DNA from: CALELF01 sp045617925
Lineage (GTDB): Bacteria; Synergistota; Synergistia; Synergistales; Synergistaceae
DNA length: 51,869 bases
Direction: 5' to 3'
Assembly (NCBI GenBank): GCA_045617925.1
Contig: JAZLJR010000010.1
Location: forward strand, 1 to 51,869
Part shown: piece after piece, positions 1 through 8,928 of the stretch
Layout of the letters: the number at the start of each line of letters is the position of its first letter
How positions within the stretch are numbered: the stretch's first letter is position 1
Made by a program: the position numbers and the translations under genes
Notes under the pieces: model-generated
Seen by the model: only the letters and a program-made list of their open reading frames with translations
Databases searched by the model: none
What the model was told of the DNA's origin: nothing

Positions 1-1
1 A

Positions 2-2185
2 GTTGCACAAGATAGCCCTGCCTTGCAGCACCCAGATTGGGTAATTGCCTATGATGGCAAGCATTATTTTGATGCAGGTTTGCCAGAAGTCAGAGAGCTT
101 ATTGCAAATGGTGTAAAAGAAATTGTCCAAAACTATGATGTTGCTGGGATTGCTTTTGACGATTATTTCTATCCTGAACCAGTTAAAAATGTGAAATTTG
201 ATGATGACAAAACTTTTGCTGCCTATGGAGCGGGCTTTGCCAACAGAGGTGACTGGAGACGGGATAATATAAATAAATTGATTAAACAGTGTTATGACAC
301 AGTAAAATCCGTGCGGAGCAATTGTCTCTTTGGTGTTTCCCCATTTGGAATTTGGCAAAATAAGGCAGAACACCCACAGGGGAGTGACACTAAAGGGCGA
401 AATTCTTATAGAGTTTTCTATTGTGATGCACTTGCTTGGATGAAGGGTGGCTATGTTGATTACATATCTCCGCAAATTTATTGGCAATTTACACAAAAAG
501 ATGCTCGTTATGACACATTATGCCGTTGGTGGAATGCGCATTGTGATGCGACTGGGATTCCTCTTGTTGTTTCACATGCAACATTCCGCGTGGAGAAATG
601 GCAAAGTGCTAAAGAAATTGCTAATCAAGTTGTGTTTGCGAGGCAGTTAAGGCAATATGGCGGCTCAATTTTCTATTCCTATAGAGACCTTAAGAAAAAC
701 ACCTTGAATATCCGCGACTTTATTCGCAAAATAATGCAAGAGAATTATACAAGACCTGTAACCTTTAATAATGACTTTGTAATTAGCACTCCAAAAGATA
801 ATCTTGTCACTAATCAAAGTGGCGTAATAATAATGGGGCAATCCAATTTGGATAGCCCTTTGTTTTTTGCAGAGCAACCTGTCTCTCGCACGAAGAGCGG
901 ATTTTTTACTGTATATGCTCCCTTGACGGATGGGCTGAATGCGCTGAAATTTCAACAGGGTAGTCAGACAATTGTTAAAAATGTCATTCGTAAAAATCCT
1001 CAAAAAGCCAGTGCAAAACCTGTATCCCCACCCCCCTCACCTACTGCAACAGCGCAAGCAGTTGTAGCTGTGTCACCAAAAATTTCAATTCCAATTGAAG
1101 TGATAAAAGAAACGAGGTTACGTCCTTCTCCAAAATCTTCACCTCATGATGATTTTTTACCGGCTATTTGTGGTATGCGGGATATGGCTATTGATCAAAA
1201 TGACACACAATATAAGCTTCGTATGGGTGGCTTCGTGGAAAAAAAAGATGTAAAGACAATTGCTGGAATTGTGCCACTTTCAAACTTAACTGATGTTGTA
1301 ATTAATATGACAAACGAGCGAACGAATATTCAGTTAAAACGTGATATTGAATCTCCAATAGATGCAAAGATAGTTGGTAATGAATTTATTGTTATACTTT
1401 TTAATACAAACACAAACCTGACAAATTTGCAATTGCCACAAAATCCACTTTTTACCGCAGTGAAAATTTTTCAGGTTAATAACAATGTAAAGTTGCATTT
1501 CGAGCTTAAAGATGTGAGAAATTTCTATGGCTTCAGTGTGCAAAAGCCCCAAAATGTTACACAAATTTCCTTGAAAAATCCGAGTGGTTTAGCAGAGGGC
1601 AGTCAGCCGCTTTTGGGTAAAACAATTGTGCTTGATGCGGGGCACGGTGGAAAAGATTCTGGCGCACGGGGGCCAAAAGAAGCTCATAACGAGGAGCACC
1701 TTAATCTAAACTTTGTCATGTGCTTAAAAAATAAACTTGAAAATCTTGGCGCAAAGATAATTTTAACACGTGATACGGATACTACTATAGAACTGCTTGA
1801 ACGAGAAAGTTTTGTTAAAAAACAGTCACCAGATTTATCAATTTCTATACATCATAATTCAACCAATTCAAAGCCAAGCATCTTGGAACATAGTGGATTT
1901 CTAGCCCTTTACAAAAATCCTGCAGGAAAATATTTAGCCGAGACAATTGCGAACCGTGTGCCTAATGATACTTTTATGCGCTCTGCTGGAGTAAAATTCC
2001 AACGTCTTGCTATGTGTCGCTTTTATTCCTTTCCATCTGTGTTGTTGGAGCTAGGATTTGTAATATGTCCTGAAGATATGGAGCGTGCAAGTAATGATGC
2101 AGAAATGAATAATATTTGCGGGGCAATTGCTGACGCAGTGCTAGCTTTTTATAAAAATCAGGAACAGTTTTTAATAAAAAATTGA
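2..2185 (+). CDS. Glycosyl hydrolase-like (GHL10/DUF187) and N-acetylmuramoyl-L-alanine amidase fusion, 5' end missing
   Basis: The reading frame is open from base 2, so the gene starts upstream of the window; the first in-frame TTG (23) has no ribosome site and the residues before it fit the family. Residues 1 to about 245 resemble the C-terminal half of a GHL10 (DUF187) TIM barrel, with the GIAFDDYF strand near residue 50. A Pro/Ser-rich linker (about 330-385) leads to an AMIN-like region (about 410-520) and an Amidase_3 domain (about 540-720). The zinc ligands His548 (DAGHGG), Glu564 and His617 (SIHHN) and the catalytic Glu683 (LLELGF) are present. By family, the amidase cleaves the MurNAc-L-Ala bond of peptidoglycan; the barrel is presumed to act on glycan. 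Export cannot be judged because the N-terminus is missing. Ends in TGA 41 bp before the next gene, probably co-transcribed. Confidence 0.85.
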   Translation, partial: VAQDSPALQHPDWVIAYDGKHYFDAGLPEVRELIANGVKEIVQNYDVAGIAFDDYFYPEPVKNVKFDDDKTFAAYGAGFANRGDWRRDNINKLIKQCYDTVKSVRSNCLFGVSPFGIWQNKAEHPQGSDTKGRNSYRVFYCDALAWMKGGYVDYISPQIYWQFTQKDARYDTLCRWWNAHCDATGIPLVVSHATFRVEKWQSAKEIANQVVFARQLRQYGGSIFYSYRDLKKNTLNIRDFIRKIMQENYTRPVTFNNDFVISTPKDNLVTNQSGVIIMGQSNLDSPLFFAEQPVSRTKSGFFTVYAPLTDGLNALKFQQGSQTIVKNVIRKNPQKASAKPVSPPPSPTATAQAVVAVSPKISIPIEVIKETRLRPSPKSSPHDDFLPAICGMRDMAIDQNDTQYKLRMGGFVEKKDVKTIAGIVPLSNLTDVVINMTNERTNIQLKRDIESPIDAKIVGNEFIVILFNTNTNLTNLQLPQNPLFTAVKIFQVNNNVKLHFELKDVRNFYGFSVQKPQNVTQISLKNPSGLAEGSQPLLGKTIVLDAGHGGKDSGARGPKEAHNEEHLNLNFVMCLKNKLENLGAKIILTRDTDTTIELLERESFVKKQSPDLSISIHHNSTNSKPSILEHSGFLALYKNPAGKYLAETIANRVPNDTFMRSAGVKFQRLAMCRFYSFPSVLLELGFVICPEDMERASNDAEMNNICGAIADAVLAFYKNQEQFLIKN

Positions 2186-2226
2186 TAACATAACAAGTGA
2201 TACCATTGTAAAAAAGGAGATATTTC

Positions 2227-3156
2227 ATGAAACATTTATTGTTATCGCTTATCTGTGTCGCGTTATTTGCAACTGGAGTTGGGGCGGAGAATTTGAAGAC
2301 AGTTCGTATGACCTACATAAAACCACCGCTCAATGTTCCGTCCGTTGTGGCAAAGGCACAAGAGCGTTACGAAAAAGGTTTTAAGCCATTAGGACTTAAT
2401 CTTGAATATGTGCAAATGGAAAGCGGTGTAGACCAAACTACCGCTCTTGCGGCTGGTGAAATGCACATCTTGAATGCACTTGGTGGTGCCTCTTTCATAT
2501 TTGCTGCGTCAAACGGTGCAGATGTCAAAATCATTGGAATGTATGGTGTGTCGCCCAAAGCATTTTGCCTTTACTCAAAGGACAAAAAAATAAGATCTGC
2601 CAAGTCTCTTAAGGGCAAAACCATAGCGGGACCAAAGGGCACAAATTTGCATGAACTGCTAGCCACTTATCTTACAAAAGCTGGCATGAAAGAAAGTGAC
2701 GTGAAATTTGTTTCCATGGATATTGTGAGTGCCTATTCTGCGATGGAAAATGGCAGTGTGGACTGTGCCTTGCTTGCAGGGGCGACGTCTTATGCAGCAA
2801 AAAAGGCTGGATACAATCTTGTGACAGATGGCACTGGACTAGTAGCAGGGGCGATAGTTACTGCCACGTCACAGGAGTTTTACAATTCACATAAAAATAT
2901 AATAAAAACTTTCTATCGTGTGCAGGGAGAGACGCTGAAATTCATCAAGCAGAACAAGGCAAAAGCGATAGAAATAACGTCAAAGGAACTTGGCTTAAAG
3001 AAAGGCGATGTGGCAAACATGCTTCCGCTTTATGACTTCCACCAAGAAATTCGAGAAAGCGACATAAAAGGACTGCAACAGACAGCGGATTTTCTTTTCA
3101 AAAACAAGATGATAAAAAAGCCAGTTAATGTAAGAAAATTGATTTTGAAAAAATAA
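2227..3156 (+). CDS. ABC transporter substrate-binding protein, NMT1/TauA/SsuA type
   Basis: A 309-residue protein with a cleavable signal peptide (hydrophobic core at about 3-18, likely cleavage after GVGA near residue 20) and no lipobox, so a free periplasmic protein. The fold pattern is that of the NMT1/SsuA/TauA binding proteins: an early ALAAGEMHI segment followed by GGAS, then LKGKTIAGPKGT near residue 125. Family substrates range from sulfonates and taurine to pyrimidine precursors; the ligand cannot be read from sequence. Start ATG is preceded by AAGGAGA at good spacing. No cognate permease or ATPase lies nearby: the next gene is an unrelated secondary symporter, so the binding protein looks orphaned. 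Confidence 0.8.
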   Translation: MKHLLLSLICVALFATGVGAENLKTVRMTYIKPPLNVPSVVAKAQERYEKGFKPLGLNLEYVQMESGVDQTTALAAGEMHILNALGGASFIFAASNGADVKIIGMYGVSPKAFCLYSKDKKIRSAKSLKGKTIAGPKGTNLHELLATYLTKAGMKESDVKFVSMDIVSAYSAMENGSVDCALLAGATSYAAKKAGYNLVTDGTGLVAGAIVTATSQEFYNSHKNIIKTFYRVQGETLKFIKQNKAKAIEITSKELGLKKGDVANMLPLYDFHQEIRESDIKGLQQTADFLFKNKMIKKPVNVRKLILKK

Positions 3157-3196
3157 AAATTTTATTCCCTGTTACAGTTATATACAGTAAAATTTC

Positions 3197-3225
3197 TTTA
3201 CGCACTTTGCGATAGATGATATAAT
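3197..3225 (+). promoter_or_regulatory. Promoter of sstT
   Basis: TTTACG (3197-3202), a 17-bp spacer and TATAAT (3220-3225), with an extended -10 TG at 3217-3218. It lies about 45 bp before the sstT start, whose ribosome site AAAGGAGG is at about 3255-3263. Confidence 0.7.
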
Positions 3226-3271
3226 ACATATGTTAAATTTTTGACAAGATAACAAAAGGAGGATTTTTTTT

Positions 3272-4498
3272 ATGCAAAAAGTTATCAAGTGTTACAACGA
3301 GACATCGTTGATTTTAAGAATCATTGTTGGTATGATTTTGGGAGCAACTTTAGGAATATTTTTTCCGCAATTGACAGTCATCTCAATTTTGGGGAAATTG
3401 TTTGTTGGTGCTTTGAAGGGGATTGCTCCGCTTCTGGTTTTTGCCTTGGTGCTTAGTGCGATACTTGATGCAGATGATTCTGGTATTGCAAAAAGGTTTA
3501 AAAGACTTATTACCTTGTATATGTTAACGACTTTTTTGGCTGCAGTTTGTGCAGTTGTTGCTAGTTACTTCTTTCCTGTAACCTTAAAGCTAGCTACTGG
3601 CGTTGAGCAAGCTGCTCCAGGTAATATTGCTACCGTAGTTGAAAATATACTGACCAATATGGTAATAAATCCTGTTACCGCTTTAGCCTCTGCTAACTAT
3701 ATCAGTATTTTGTTTTGGGCAATTATGTTTGGATGTGCCTTAAAGTGTTTTACTTCAAAACGTGTCGCTTTCGCAGTAAAACAAATATCCGACGGTGTTT
3801 CGCAATTAGTTAGGTGGATAATTAACTGCGCACCTTTTGGTATTTTGGGACTTGTGTTTGAGACTGTTTCAACAAATGGAATGGTTGTATTTTTGGACTA
3901 TGGTAAGCTGCTCTGTGTGTTAGTTGGCTGCATGCTCTTTATTTCTTGCATTGTAAATCCTTTGATTGTTGCTTTTTGCTTACGCAAAAATCCATATCCT
4001 TTATATTGGCAATGTATAACACAAAGTGGTATTCCTGCATTCTTTACAAGAAGTTCGGCAGCAAATATTCCGATAAATATGGCTCTCTGTGAAAAATTAG
4101 GTCTTGATAGAAGTTTCTATTCTCTTGCAATTCCTCTTGGAGCTACAATAAACATGGATGGAGCTGCAATCACAATTACGGTTATGACCCTTGCTGCGGC
4201 CAATACAATTGGCATAGTAGTTGATGTACCATCTGCAATTTTACTTAGTCTCTTGGCTACTATTGCTGCTTGTGGAGCTTCTGGTGTTGCAGGGGGTTCA
4301 CTCTTGCTCATTCCCATGGCATGTTCCTTGTTTGGTATTTCAAATGATATAGCGATGCAGGTTGTGGCTATTGGTTTCATTATTGGTGTTGTGCAAGACT
4401 CATTTGAAACAGCACTTAATTCAAGTGGTGACGTTTTCTTGACTGCGACAAGTGAATTTAGAGAAAAAATGCTTCGTGGTGAGGAAGTAAAGTTTTAA
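3272..4498 (+). CDS. sstT: Serine/threonine:Na+ symporter SstT
   Basis: A 408-residue member of the dicarboxylate/amino acid:cation symporter family, close in length and motif order to E. coli SstT (414 residues). Diagnostic stretches are LGKLFVGALKGIAPLLVF near the N-terminus, FFTRSSAANIPINMALCEK, IPLGATINMDGAAITI and the C-terminal CGASGVAGGSLLLIP, the transport core with its re-entrant hairpins. By family it takes up L-serine and L-threonine with Na+ across the inner membrane. It has its own promoter and a shared terminator at 4516-4551, so it is probably monocistronic. For an amino-acid-fermenting organism serine uptake would feed central metabolism; that is inference. Confidence 0.93.
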   Translation: MQKVIKCYNETSLILRIIVGMILGATLGIFFPQLTVISILGKLFVGALKGIAPLLVFALVLSAILDADDSGIAKRFKRLITLYMLTTFLAAVCAVVASYFFPVTLKLATGVEQAAPGNIATVVENILTNMVINPVTALASANYISILFWAIMFGCALKCFTSKRVAFAVKQISDGVSQLVRWIINCAPFGILGLVFETVSTNGMVVFLDYGKLLCVLVGCMLFISCIVNPLIVAFCLRKNPYPLYWQCITQSGIPAFFTRSSAANIPINMALCEKLGLDRSFYSLAIPLGATINMDGAAITITVMTLAAANTIGIVVDVPSAILLSLLATIAACGASGVAGGSLLLIPMACSLFGISNDIAMQVVAIGFIIGVVQDSFETALNSSGDVFLTATSEFREKMLRGEEVKF

Positions 4499-4515
4499 TA
4501 ATATCAAATACAAAG

Positions 4516-4551
4516 AAAAAGGTAGATGCGTTTTTGCATCTACCTTTTTTT
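4516..4551. terminator. Bidirectional terminator between sstT and panF
   Basis: A perfect 9-bp stem (4521-4529 with 4536-4544), 6-nt loop, a T7 run on the right and an A5 run on the left. It serves convergent sstT (+) and the panF operon (-), which ends at 4564. Confidence 0.9.
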
Positions 4552-4563
4552 GTGTCTAAAAAG

Positions 4564-6039
4564 TTATAGGTTAAATATTTCAAGAGTTTTTTCAGATTCG
4601 TTTTTACCCAAAAAGCTTGCCAAGACAAAAACTATTATTGCAATGGCAAGGGACGGAACAATTGGCGTTGTGCCATAAATAGAAATTTTTGAAATATTGA
4701 AATAGAAAAACGCAGTAACTCCGGTCAGCATACTGCAAATTGCGCCAGTGGAGTTTGCTTTTTCCCAGTATAGTCCAAATATTGTTGGGCAGAAAAATAC
4801 AGCTTCTAGCCCGCCAAATGCAAAAAGGTTTATCCAAACCAAAAGGTCTGGTGGTGTAACAGAAAAGACAAAAACAATTAGCCCTATAATCGCTGTGGTT
4901 ATGGTGCTTAAAGCTTTTATCTTTTTTGCAGATACCCTCGCACTGTCTTCTTTTAGCACATAATGAAAATACAAATCTTTTACTATTGTGGCAGAACACA
5001 TGATGAGCATGGAGTCAACAGTGGACATAATGGCTGCCAAGGGGCCAGCTATAAAAACGCCTGCCCAGAAGGGGGACATAACGCTCTTAACAATGGTTGG
5101 AATTGCCATATCTCCAACCTCAATCCCTGGGACAACGGCTCTGCCGAGTGCGCCAACCATGTGCATAGCGAGAATTGTAAAACCACAGACAATAGTGCCT
5201 ATAATCATGGCATCATGCATAGCTTTTGTGTCCTTGAAGCCAAGGCACTTTTGCGTTGTTTGTGGAAGCCCTAAAACTGCGATGCCAACTAGCACCCAAA
5301 ATGACATAATGAAAGGCTTTGGGATAGCATTATTTGCACCTGTTGGGGTAATAAGCCCTGGGTCAATAGTGGCTAAATGCTTCATTATGTGCTCAAGCCC
5401 GCCGCCTGTTTTTATCGTGCAATATAAAATAACGAAAGAAGCTATCGCCATTACTGTCCCCTGCAAAGTGTCTGTAAGGACAACGGCGCGGAAGCCACCA
5501 AAGGTAGTGTAAAGTATGACAGAAATTCCAAAAACTAAAAGTCCAAGAAAGTAGCTATTGCCTGTGAGCACCTCAAAGAGCCTTGCTCCGCCGATGAACT
5601 GTGCCACCATTGATGCGATGAAGAATATTAAGATCGCAACAGAAGAAATGATATCAACCAATGGAGAGGAGTAACGGGCTCGTAAAAAATCTGTAAATGT
5701 CATACAATTGGTGTGTCGGCCTACCTGTGCAAATTTTTTGCCCAGGATTCCTATTGTTAAAAAGGCAGTTGGTACCTGAATCATGGAAAGCAGTATCCAG
5801 CCCAAGCCTAGCTTATATGCAACCCCAGGTCCGCCTACAAATGAACTTGCACTTGTGTAGGTTGCTACAATTGTCATTGCAAGAACAAATCCAGTCATGG
5901 ATCTGCTGCCTACAAAGTATTCTTCCATAAATTGATGTTTATAGTATGCTAACTTTGCTTTTCTGTTAGCATAATATGTAATGGCAAATAGCAGAAGAAA
6001 ATAAATAATCAGTGGTGCAAAAAATGAAAAATTTATCAT
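4564..6039 (-). CDS. panF: Sodium/pantothenate symporter PanF
   Basis: A 491-residue sodium:solute symporter family protein with about 13 membrane segments. PanF-like features are EEYFVGSRSMTGFVLAMTIVATYTSASSF near residue 40, GPGVAYKLGLGW and the LAAIMSTVDSMLI motif near residue 340. It would import pantothenate with Na+ for coenzyme A synthesis. Its ATG overlaps the stop of yhdT in an ATGA junction, so translation is coupled; yhdT-panF is a known gene pair in other bacteria, which strengthens the assignment over other SSS family members. Last gene before the terminator at 4516-4551. Confidence 0.85.
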   Translation of the reverse strand: MINFSFFAPLIIYFLLLFAITYYANRKAKLAYYKHQFMEEYFVGSRSMTGFVLAMTIVATYTSASSFVGGPGVAYKLGLGWILLSMIQVPTAFLTIGILGKKFAQVGRHTNCMTFTDFLRARYSSPLVDIISSVAILIFFIASMVAQFIGGARLFEVLTGNSYFLGLLVFGISVILYTTFGGFRAVVLTDTLQGTVMAIASFVILYCTIKTGGGLEHIMKHLATIDPGLITPTGANNAIPKPFIMSFWVLVGIAVLGLPQTTQKCLGFKDTKAMHDAMIIGTIVCGFTILAMHMVGALGRAVVPGIEVGDMAIPTIVKSVMSPFWAGVFIAGPLAAIMSTVDSMLIMCSATIVKDLYFHYVLKEDSARVSAKKIKALSTITTAIIGLIVFVFSVTPPDLLVWINLFAFGGLEAVFFCPTIFGLYWEKANSTGAICSMLTGVTAFFYFNISKISIYGTTPIVPSLAIAIIVFVLASFLGKNESEKTLEIFNL

Positions 6040-6293
6040 TTATCTTGCCCAGCTTCTAAGTTAGTATCCTTAAAAAAAAGTTTTGTTGCAATGTATAACA
6101 ATATGCAAATTCCGACAAAGCCCACAATACAGCTATAGAAAAACCACTCTGGCATTCCGAATATAAACTTGTATTTGCTGGCATCTGTGCCAAATCCGTA
6201 TGCTGTAAGATACCAAAATCCAAAAAATATAACGTAGAGTGCAACAACGACAAATGGCTCTTTGTCTATTTTTCTCTTGGTTTTCTCTTTCAT
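6036..6293 (-). CDS. yhdT: YhdT family small membrane protein (DUF997)
   Basis: An 85-residue protein with two predicted membrane segments (about 15-35 and 50-72) and the YhdT-like FGFWYLTAYGFG stretch. A longer form starting at 6335 would run into aspartate kinase; the ATG at 6293 has AAGGAGG at 6302-6308 with ideal spacing and begins one base after the lysC stop, so I chose it. YhdT accompanies PanF in many bacteria, and a helper or stabilising role is presumed but unproven. The stop overlaps the panF start by 4 nt. Confidence 0.85.
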   Translation of the reverse strand: MKEKTKRKIDKEPFVVVALYVIFFGFWYLTAYGFGTDASKYKFIFGMPEWFFYSCIVGFVGICILLYIATKLFFKDTNLEAGQDK

Positions 6294-6294
6294 G

Positions 6295-7632
6295 TTAGAA
6301 AACCTCCTTGTAAATTGCACGTATGGCGGTTTCATAATCTTCTTCTGCTACGCCGATAATGATATTGAGTGAGCTTGCTCCTTGGTCTATCATTTTAACC
6401 TTTATCTGTGCCTTTGAAAGGCCGGCAAAAATCTTTTGTGGAATATCATGGCGAGTCCCTATGTGTTCTGCAACTATACAAATTAGTGAAAGCCCATGCC
6501 GTATTTCAATGCTGTCTGCCTTTGTCGCTTTTTTTATTTCTTCAACAATACTTGCTTCCTGCCCTTCAATGTCTTTTGTTGCCACTATTATAGAAATTGT
6601 GTCTATTCCGGAGGGTAAATGTTCAAATGAAATGCCACGAGAGGATAGAATTTCCAAAGTTCTGTAAACAAATCCGACCTCAATATTCATCATGTGTTTT
6701 TCAACAAGAATTGAGGAAAATCCACCCTTGCCAGCAATGCCTGCAATACGTCCTTCTGTTTGTTTAGCTTGTAGGTTTTTGAGGTAACTGCTTGAACCGA
6801 TAATAGTGCCTGCCTCTTCGGGGCTGTTGGTGTTTCTTATGTTCATGGGAATATTTGCTTGACGCACGGGAAATACCGCTGCTTCATGCATAACATTTGC
6901 TCCCATATAGCTCAACTCTCGCAATTCTTTGTAGGAAATAAAATCTATAGTCTTAGGATTTTCCACAATGCGAGGATCTGTGGCCTTCATTCCGCTGACA
7001 TCTGTCCAGTTTTCGTAAAGTGTAGCTTCAGTGCCGACTGCAACAAGAGAACCGGAAAGGTCGCTTCCACCACGTGAAAAGGTTCTTATGCGTCCTTCTC
7101 TTGTGGCGCCATAAAATCCTGGGATAATTGCACTTGGTTTATCCTTTAAAATTTCTCTGATAGCAAGGTATGTAGAAGGCTCATCGCAGTGTCCATTTTC
7201 ATCAAAGATAATGAGATCCTTTGCGTCCACGAATGGTAAGTCAAGATATGTTGCAAGAAGCCTTGCATTCAAATATTCACCACGAGATACAACGTAATTG
7301 TAGTCTGGGTAGGTAGAAAGATGCAGTTTTAAATTTAAAAAATCATAGCTAGCATCAAATGTAATGCCAAGCCCTTCTGCAATCGCATTAAACCTTTCGC
7401 AAATTGCGTTGAAAATTGGGATAAAATTTTCTCCTCTTGCAGCGGCTCTGTGACATTCAATGAGCATGTCTGTCACTTTTATATCTGTGTCATTTCGTTT
7501 ACCGGGAGCAGAAACAACGACAAAGCGTCGTGCTGGGTTAGAGTCAAGAATTTTTTTCACCTTCTTGAATTGCTCAGCACTAGCCATGGAGCTGCCACCA
7601 AATTTTGCAACAATTAAATTTTTGTCTGTCAT
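6295..7632 (-). CDS. lysC: Aspartate kinase
   Basis: A 445-residue aspartokinase. The N-terminal kinase domain starts with VAKFGGSSMASAEQF and includes the FSRGGSDLSGSLVA segment; the C-terminal part (about 300-445) carries two ACT domains that bind effector amino acids. It phosphorylates L-aspartate, the first step to lysine/diaminopimelate, threonine and methionine. The start at 7632 is preferred over an in-frame ATG at 7656 because it has an AGGT ribosome site and avoids overlap with the upstream gene's stop (7637). The length and ACT arrangement resemble the monofunctional feedback-regulated type; which amino acid inhibits it cannot be read. Confidence 0.92.
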   Translation of the reverse strand: MTDKNLIVAKFGGSSMASAEQFKKVKKILDSNPARRFVVVSAPGKRNDTDIKVTDMLIECHRAAARGENFIPIFNAICERFNAIAEGLGITFDASYDFLNLKLHLSTYPDYNYVVSRGEYLNARLLATYLDLPFVDAKDLIIFDENGHCDEPSTYLAIREILKDKPSAIIPGFYGATREGRIRTFSRGGSDLSGSLVAVGTEATLYENWTDVSGMKATDPRIVENPKTIDFISYKELRELSYMGANVMHEAAVFPVRQANIPMNIRNTNSPEEAGTIIGSSSYLKNLQAKQTEGRIAGIAGKGGFSSILVEKHMMNIEVGFVYRTLEILSSRGISFEHLPSGIDTISIIVATKDIEGQEASIVEEIKKATKADSIEIRHGLSLICIVAEHIGTRHDIPQKIFAGLSKAQIKVKMIDQGASSLNIIIGVAEEDYETAIRAIYKEVF

Positions 7633-7636
7633 TTTG

Positions 7637-8788
7637 TTACCTGCCAGCATATTCAAATAAAATTTTTGCTCCGAGTGCTACCATTAATGGGAGAGCATCT
7701 TCATTTGGTGAAAAATGCGGACTGTGCAGCGGTTCGTCTCCTCCAACACCCATGTGGTAAAATGCACCTTTCTTTTTCATTATGTAGTAACCGAAATCTT
7801 CTGTTGTAAAGCGAGGCGAAATTTCTGTTACTCTTTGTTGTCCAAAGAGGGAGCTTGCCATTTCTTCAATAAAAATTGTATCATCTTCGTTGTTTATAAC
7901 TCCTGGGTAACCGTCAATGTAAGACGCTGTGAGTGTTGCCCCAAATTTTGTTGCAACACTATTTGTGGTGTCTAGGATGCGTTTTTGACATTCATGTATT
8001 TTATCATAACCAAAGGTGCGAAGAATTATAGTAAATGTTGATTCTTGCGGGATTACATTTAATGCTTCGCCAGTTTTTAATGTGCAAATAGAAATGACTG
8101 CACCTTTGTTTTCATAGTCTGTTTTATACATTTCATTTATCTTGCTAATTGCTTCTGCTGCTGCTACAAGGGAATTTACCCCGTCAGTTGGCTTTGCGGC
8201 GTGGCAAGACTTGCCCTTTATCGTAAGAGTCATTGGGCCACTCGTGGCATACATTTCGCGTTTTGCTGTGCCGATGACTCCAAATGGCAAACTTGGGTCA
8301 AGATGGCAACCAAAGACAGCTGTTACATTTTCTAACACGTTTGCATCTATAAGACGTTTTGCCCCACCGTCACCTTCCTCGTCTGGCTGAAAAATAAATT
8401 TCACAGGGTGTGGCAAAACATCTTTATGTTTTGCCAAAAGGAGTGCTGCACCAAGTGCACCTGCAGTGTGAAAATCATGTCCGCAGGCATGCATAAGTCC
8501 ATTGCAGGAAGCGAAAGGAAGCCCTGTTTGTTCGGTTAAAGGAAGAGCGTCAATATCTGCACGAAAAGCAACTCCTCCTTCTATAGAGTTTGGCACTTCC
8601 AGTGTGGCGACAAGTCCAGTTTGTAGCGGTTTTTCGATTTTGTAGCCAGCATCTGACAAGGTGGATTCTATGAGAGCAGTTGTCTTGAACTCTTGATTTC
8701 CAAGCTCTGGATGCTCATGAATCGTGCGACGAAGGGCTGTAATTTTTTCTTTTAATAAATTTGCTTCAGCTAGATAATCAATTTTCAT
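7637..8788 (-). CDS. M20D family amidohydrolase (possible N-acyl amino acid deacylase)
   Basis: A 383-residue metal-dependent amidohydrolase of the M20D (HipO/AbgB/IAA-amino acid hydrolase) group. Seen: RRTIHEHPELGNQEF at the start, FRADIDALP, the metal motif MHACGHDFHTAGALG, catalytic FQPDEEGDGGA, and the C-terminal HSPHF histidine. It cleaves an acyl group from an amino acid or peptide; related proteins of this length act on N-acetyl-diaminopimelate, hippurate or aminobenzoyl-glutamate. It lies directly upstream of aspartate kinase on the same strand (4-bp gap), so a lysine/diaminopimelate role is attractive, but no dapD or aminotransferase gene is nearby to support it. Confidence 0.85.
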   Translation of the reverse strand: MKIDYLAEANLLKEKITALRRTIHEHPELGNQEFKTTALIESTLSDAGYKIEKPLQTGLVATLEVPNSIEGGVAFRADIDALPLTEQTGLPFASCNGLMHACGHDFHTAGALGAALLLAKHKDVLPHPVKFIFQPDEEGDGGAKRLIDANVLENVTAVFGCHLDPSLPFGVIGTAKREMYATSGPMTLTIKGKSCHAAKPTDGVNSLVAAAEAISKINEMYKTDYENKGAVISICTLKTGEALNVIPQESTFTIILRTFGYDKIHECQKRILDTTNSVATKFGATLTASYIDGYPGVINNEDDTIFIEEMASSLFGQQRVTEISPRFTTEDFGYYIMKKKGAFYHMGVGGDEPLHSPHFSPNEDALPLMVALGAKILFEYAGR

Positions 8789-8842
8789 TTTTAATTTCTC
8801 TCTTTATTTTATAAAAAAATTTATTTTTTATTAATTTTTTAC

Positions 8843-8870
8843 TTGACAAAATAATTATATGGTGTATAAA
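8843..8870 (+). promoter_or_regulatory. Strong promoter of the HU gene
   Basis: Consensus TTGACA (8843-8848), a 16-bp spacer and TATAAA (8865-8870) preceded by TG. The upstream 40 bp is almost pure A/T and may act as an UP element. The predicted transcript begins near 8876, inside or just at the hairpin at 8875-8890. Confidence 0.85.
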
Positions 8871-8874
8871 TGCA

Positions 8875-8890
8875 CCCACAACAGTGTGGG
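8875..8890 (+). promoter_or_regulatory. 5' leader hairpin of HU mRNA
   Basis: A perfect 6-bp stem, CCCACA with TGTGGG around an ACAG loop, at the predicted 5' end of the transcript and 25 bp before the HU ribosome site. Such 5'-terminal stems often protect abundant mRNAs; that role is inference. Confidence 0.55.
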
Positions 8891-8928
8891 CGGTTGCCCA
8901 TGAATATTAAAGTCGGAGGTGAACTAAA

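Noticed and set aside
6294..6335. Longer YhdT start at 6335
   Set aside because: It would overlap the aspartate kinase 3' end and has no ribosome site; the ATG at 6293 has an excellent one.
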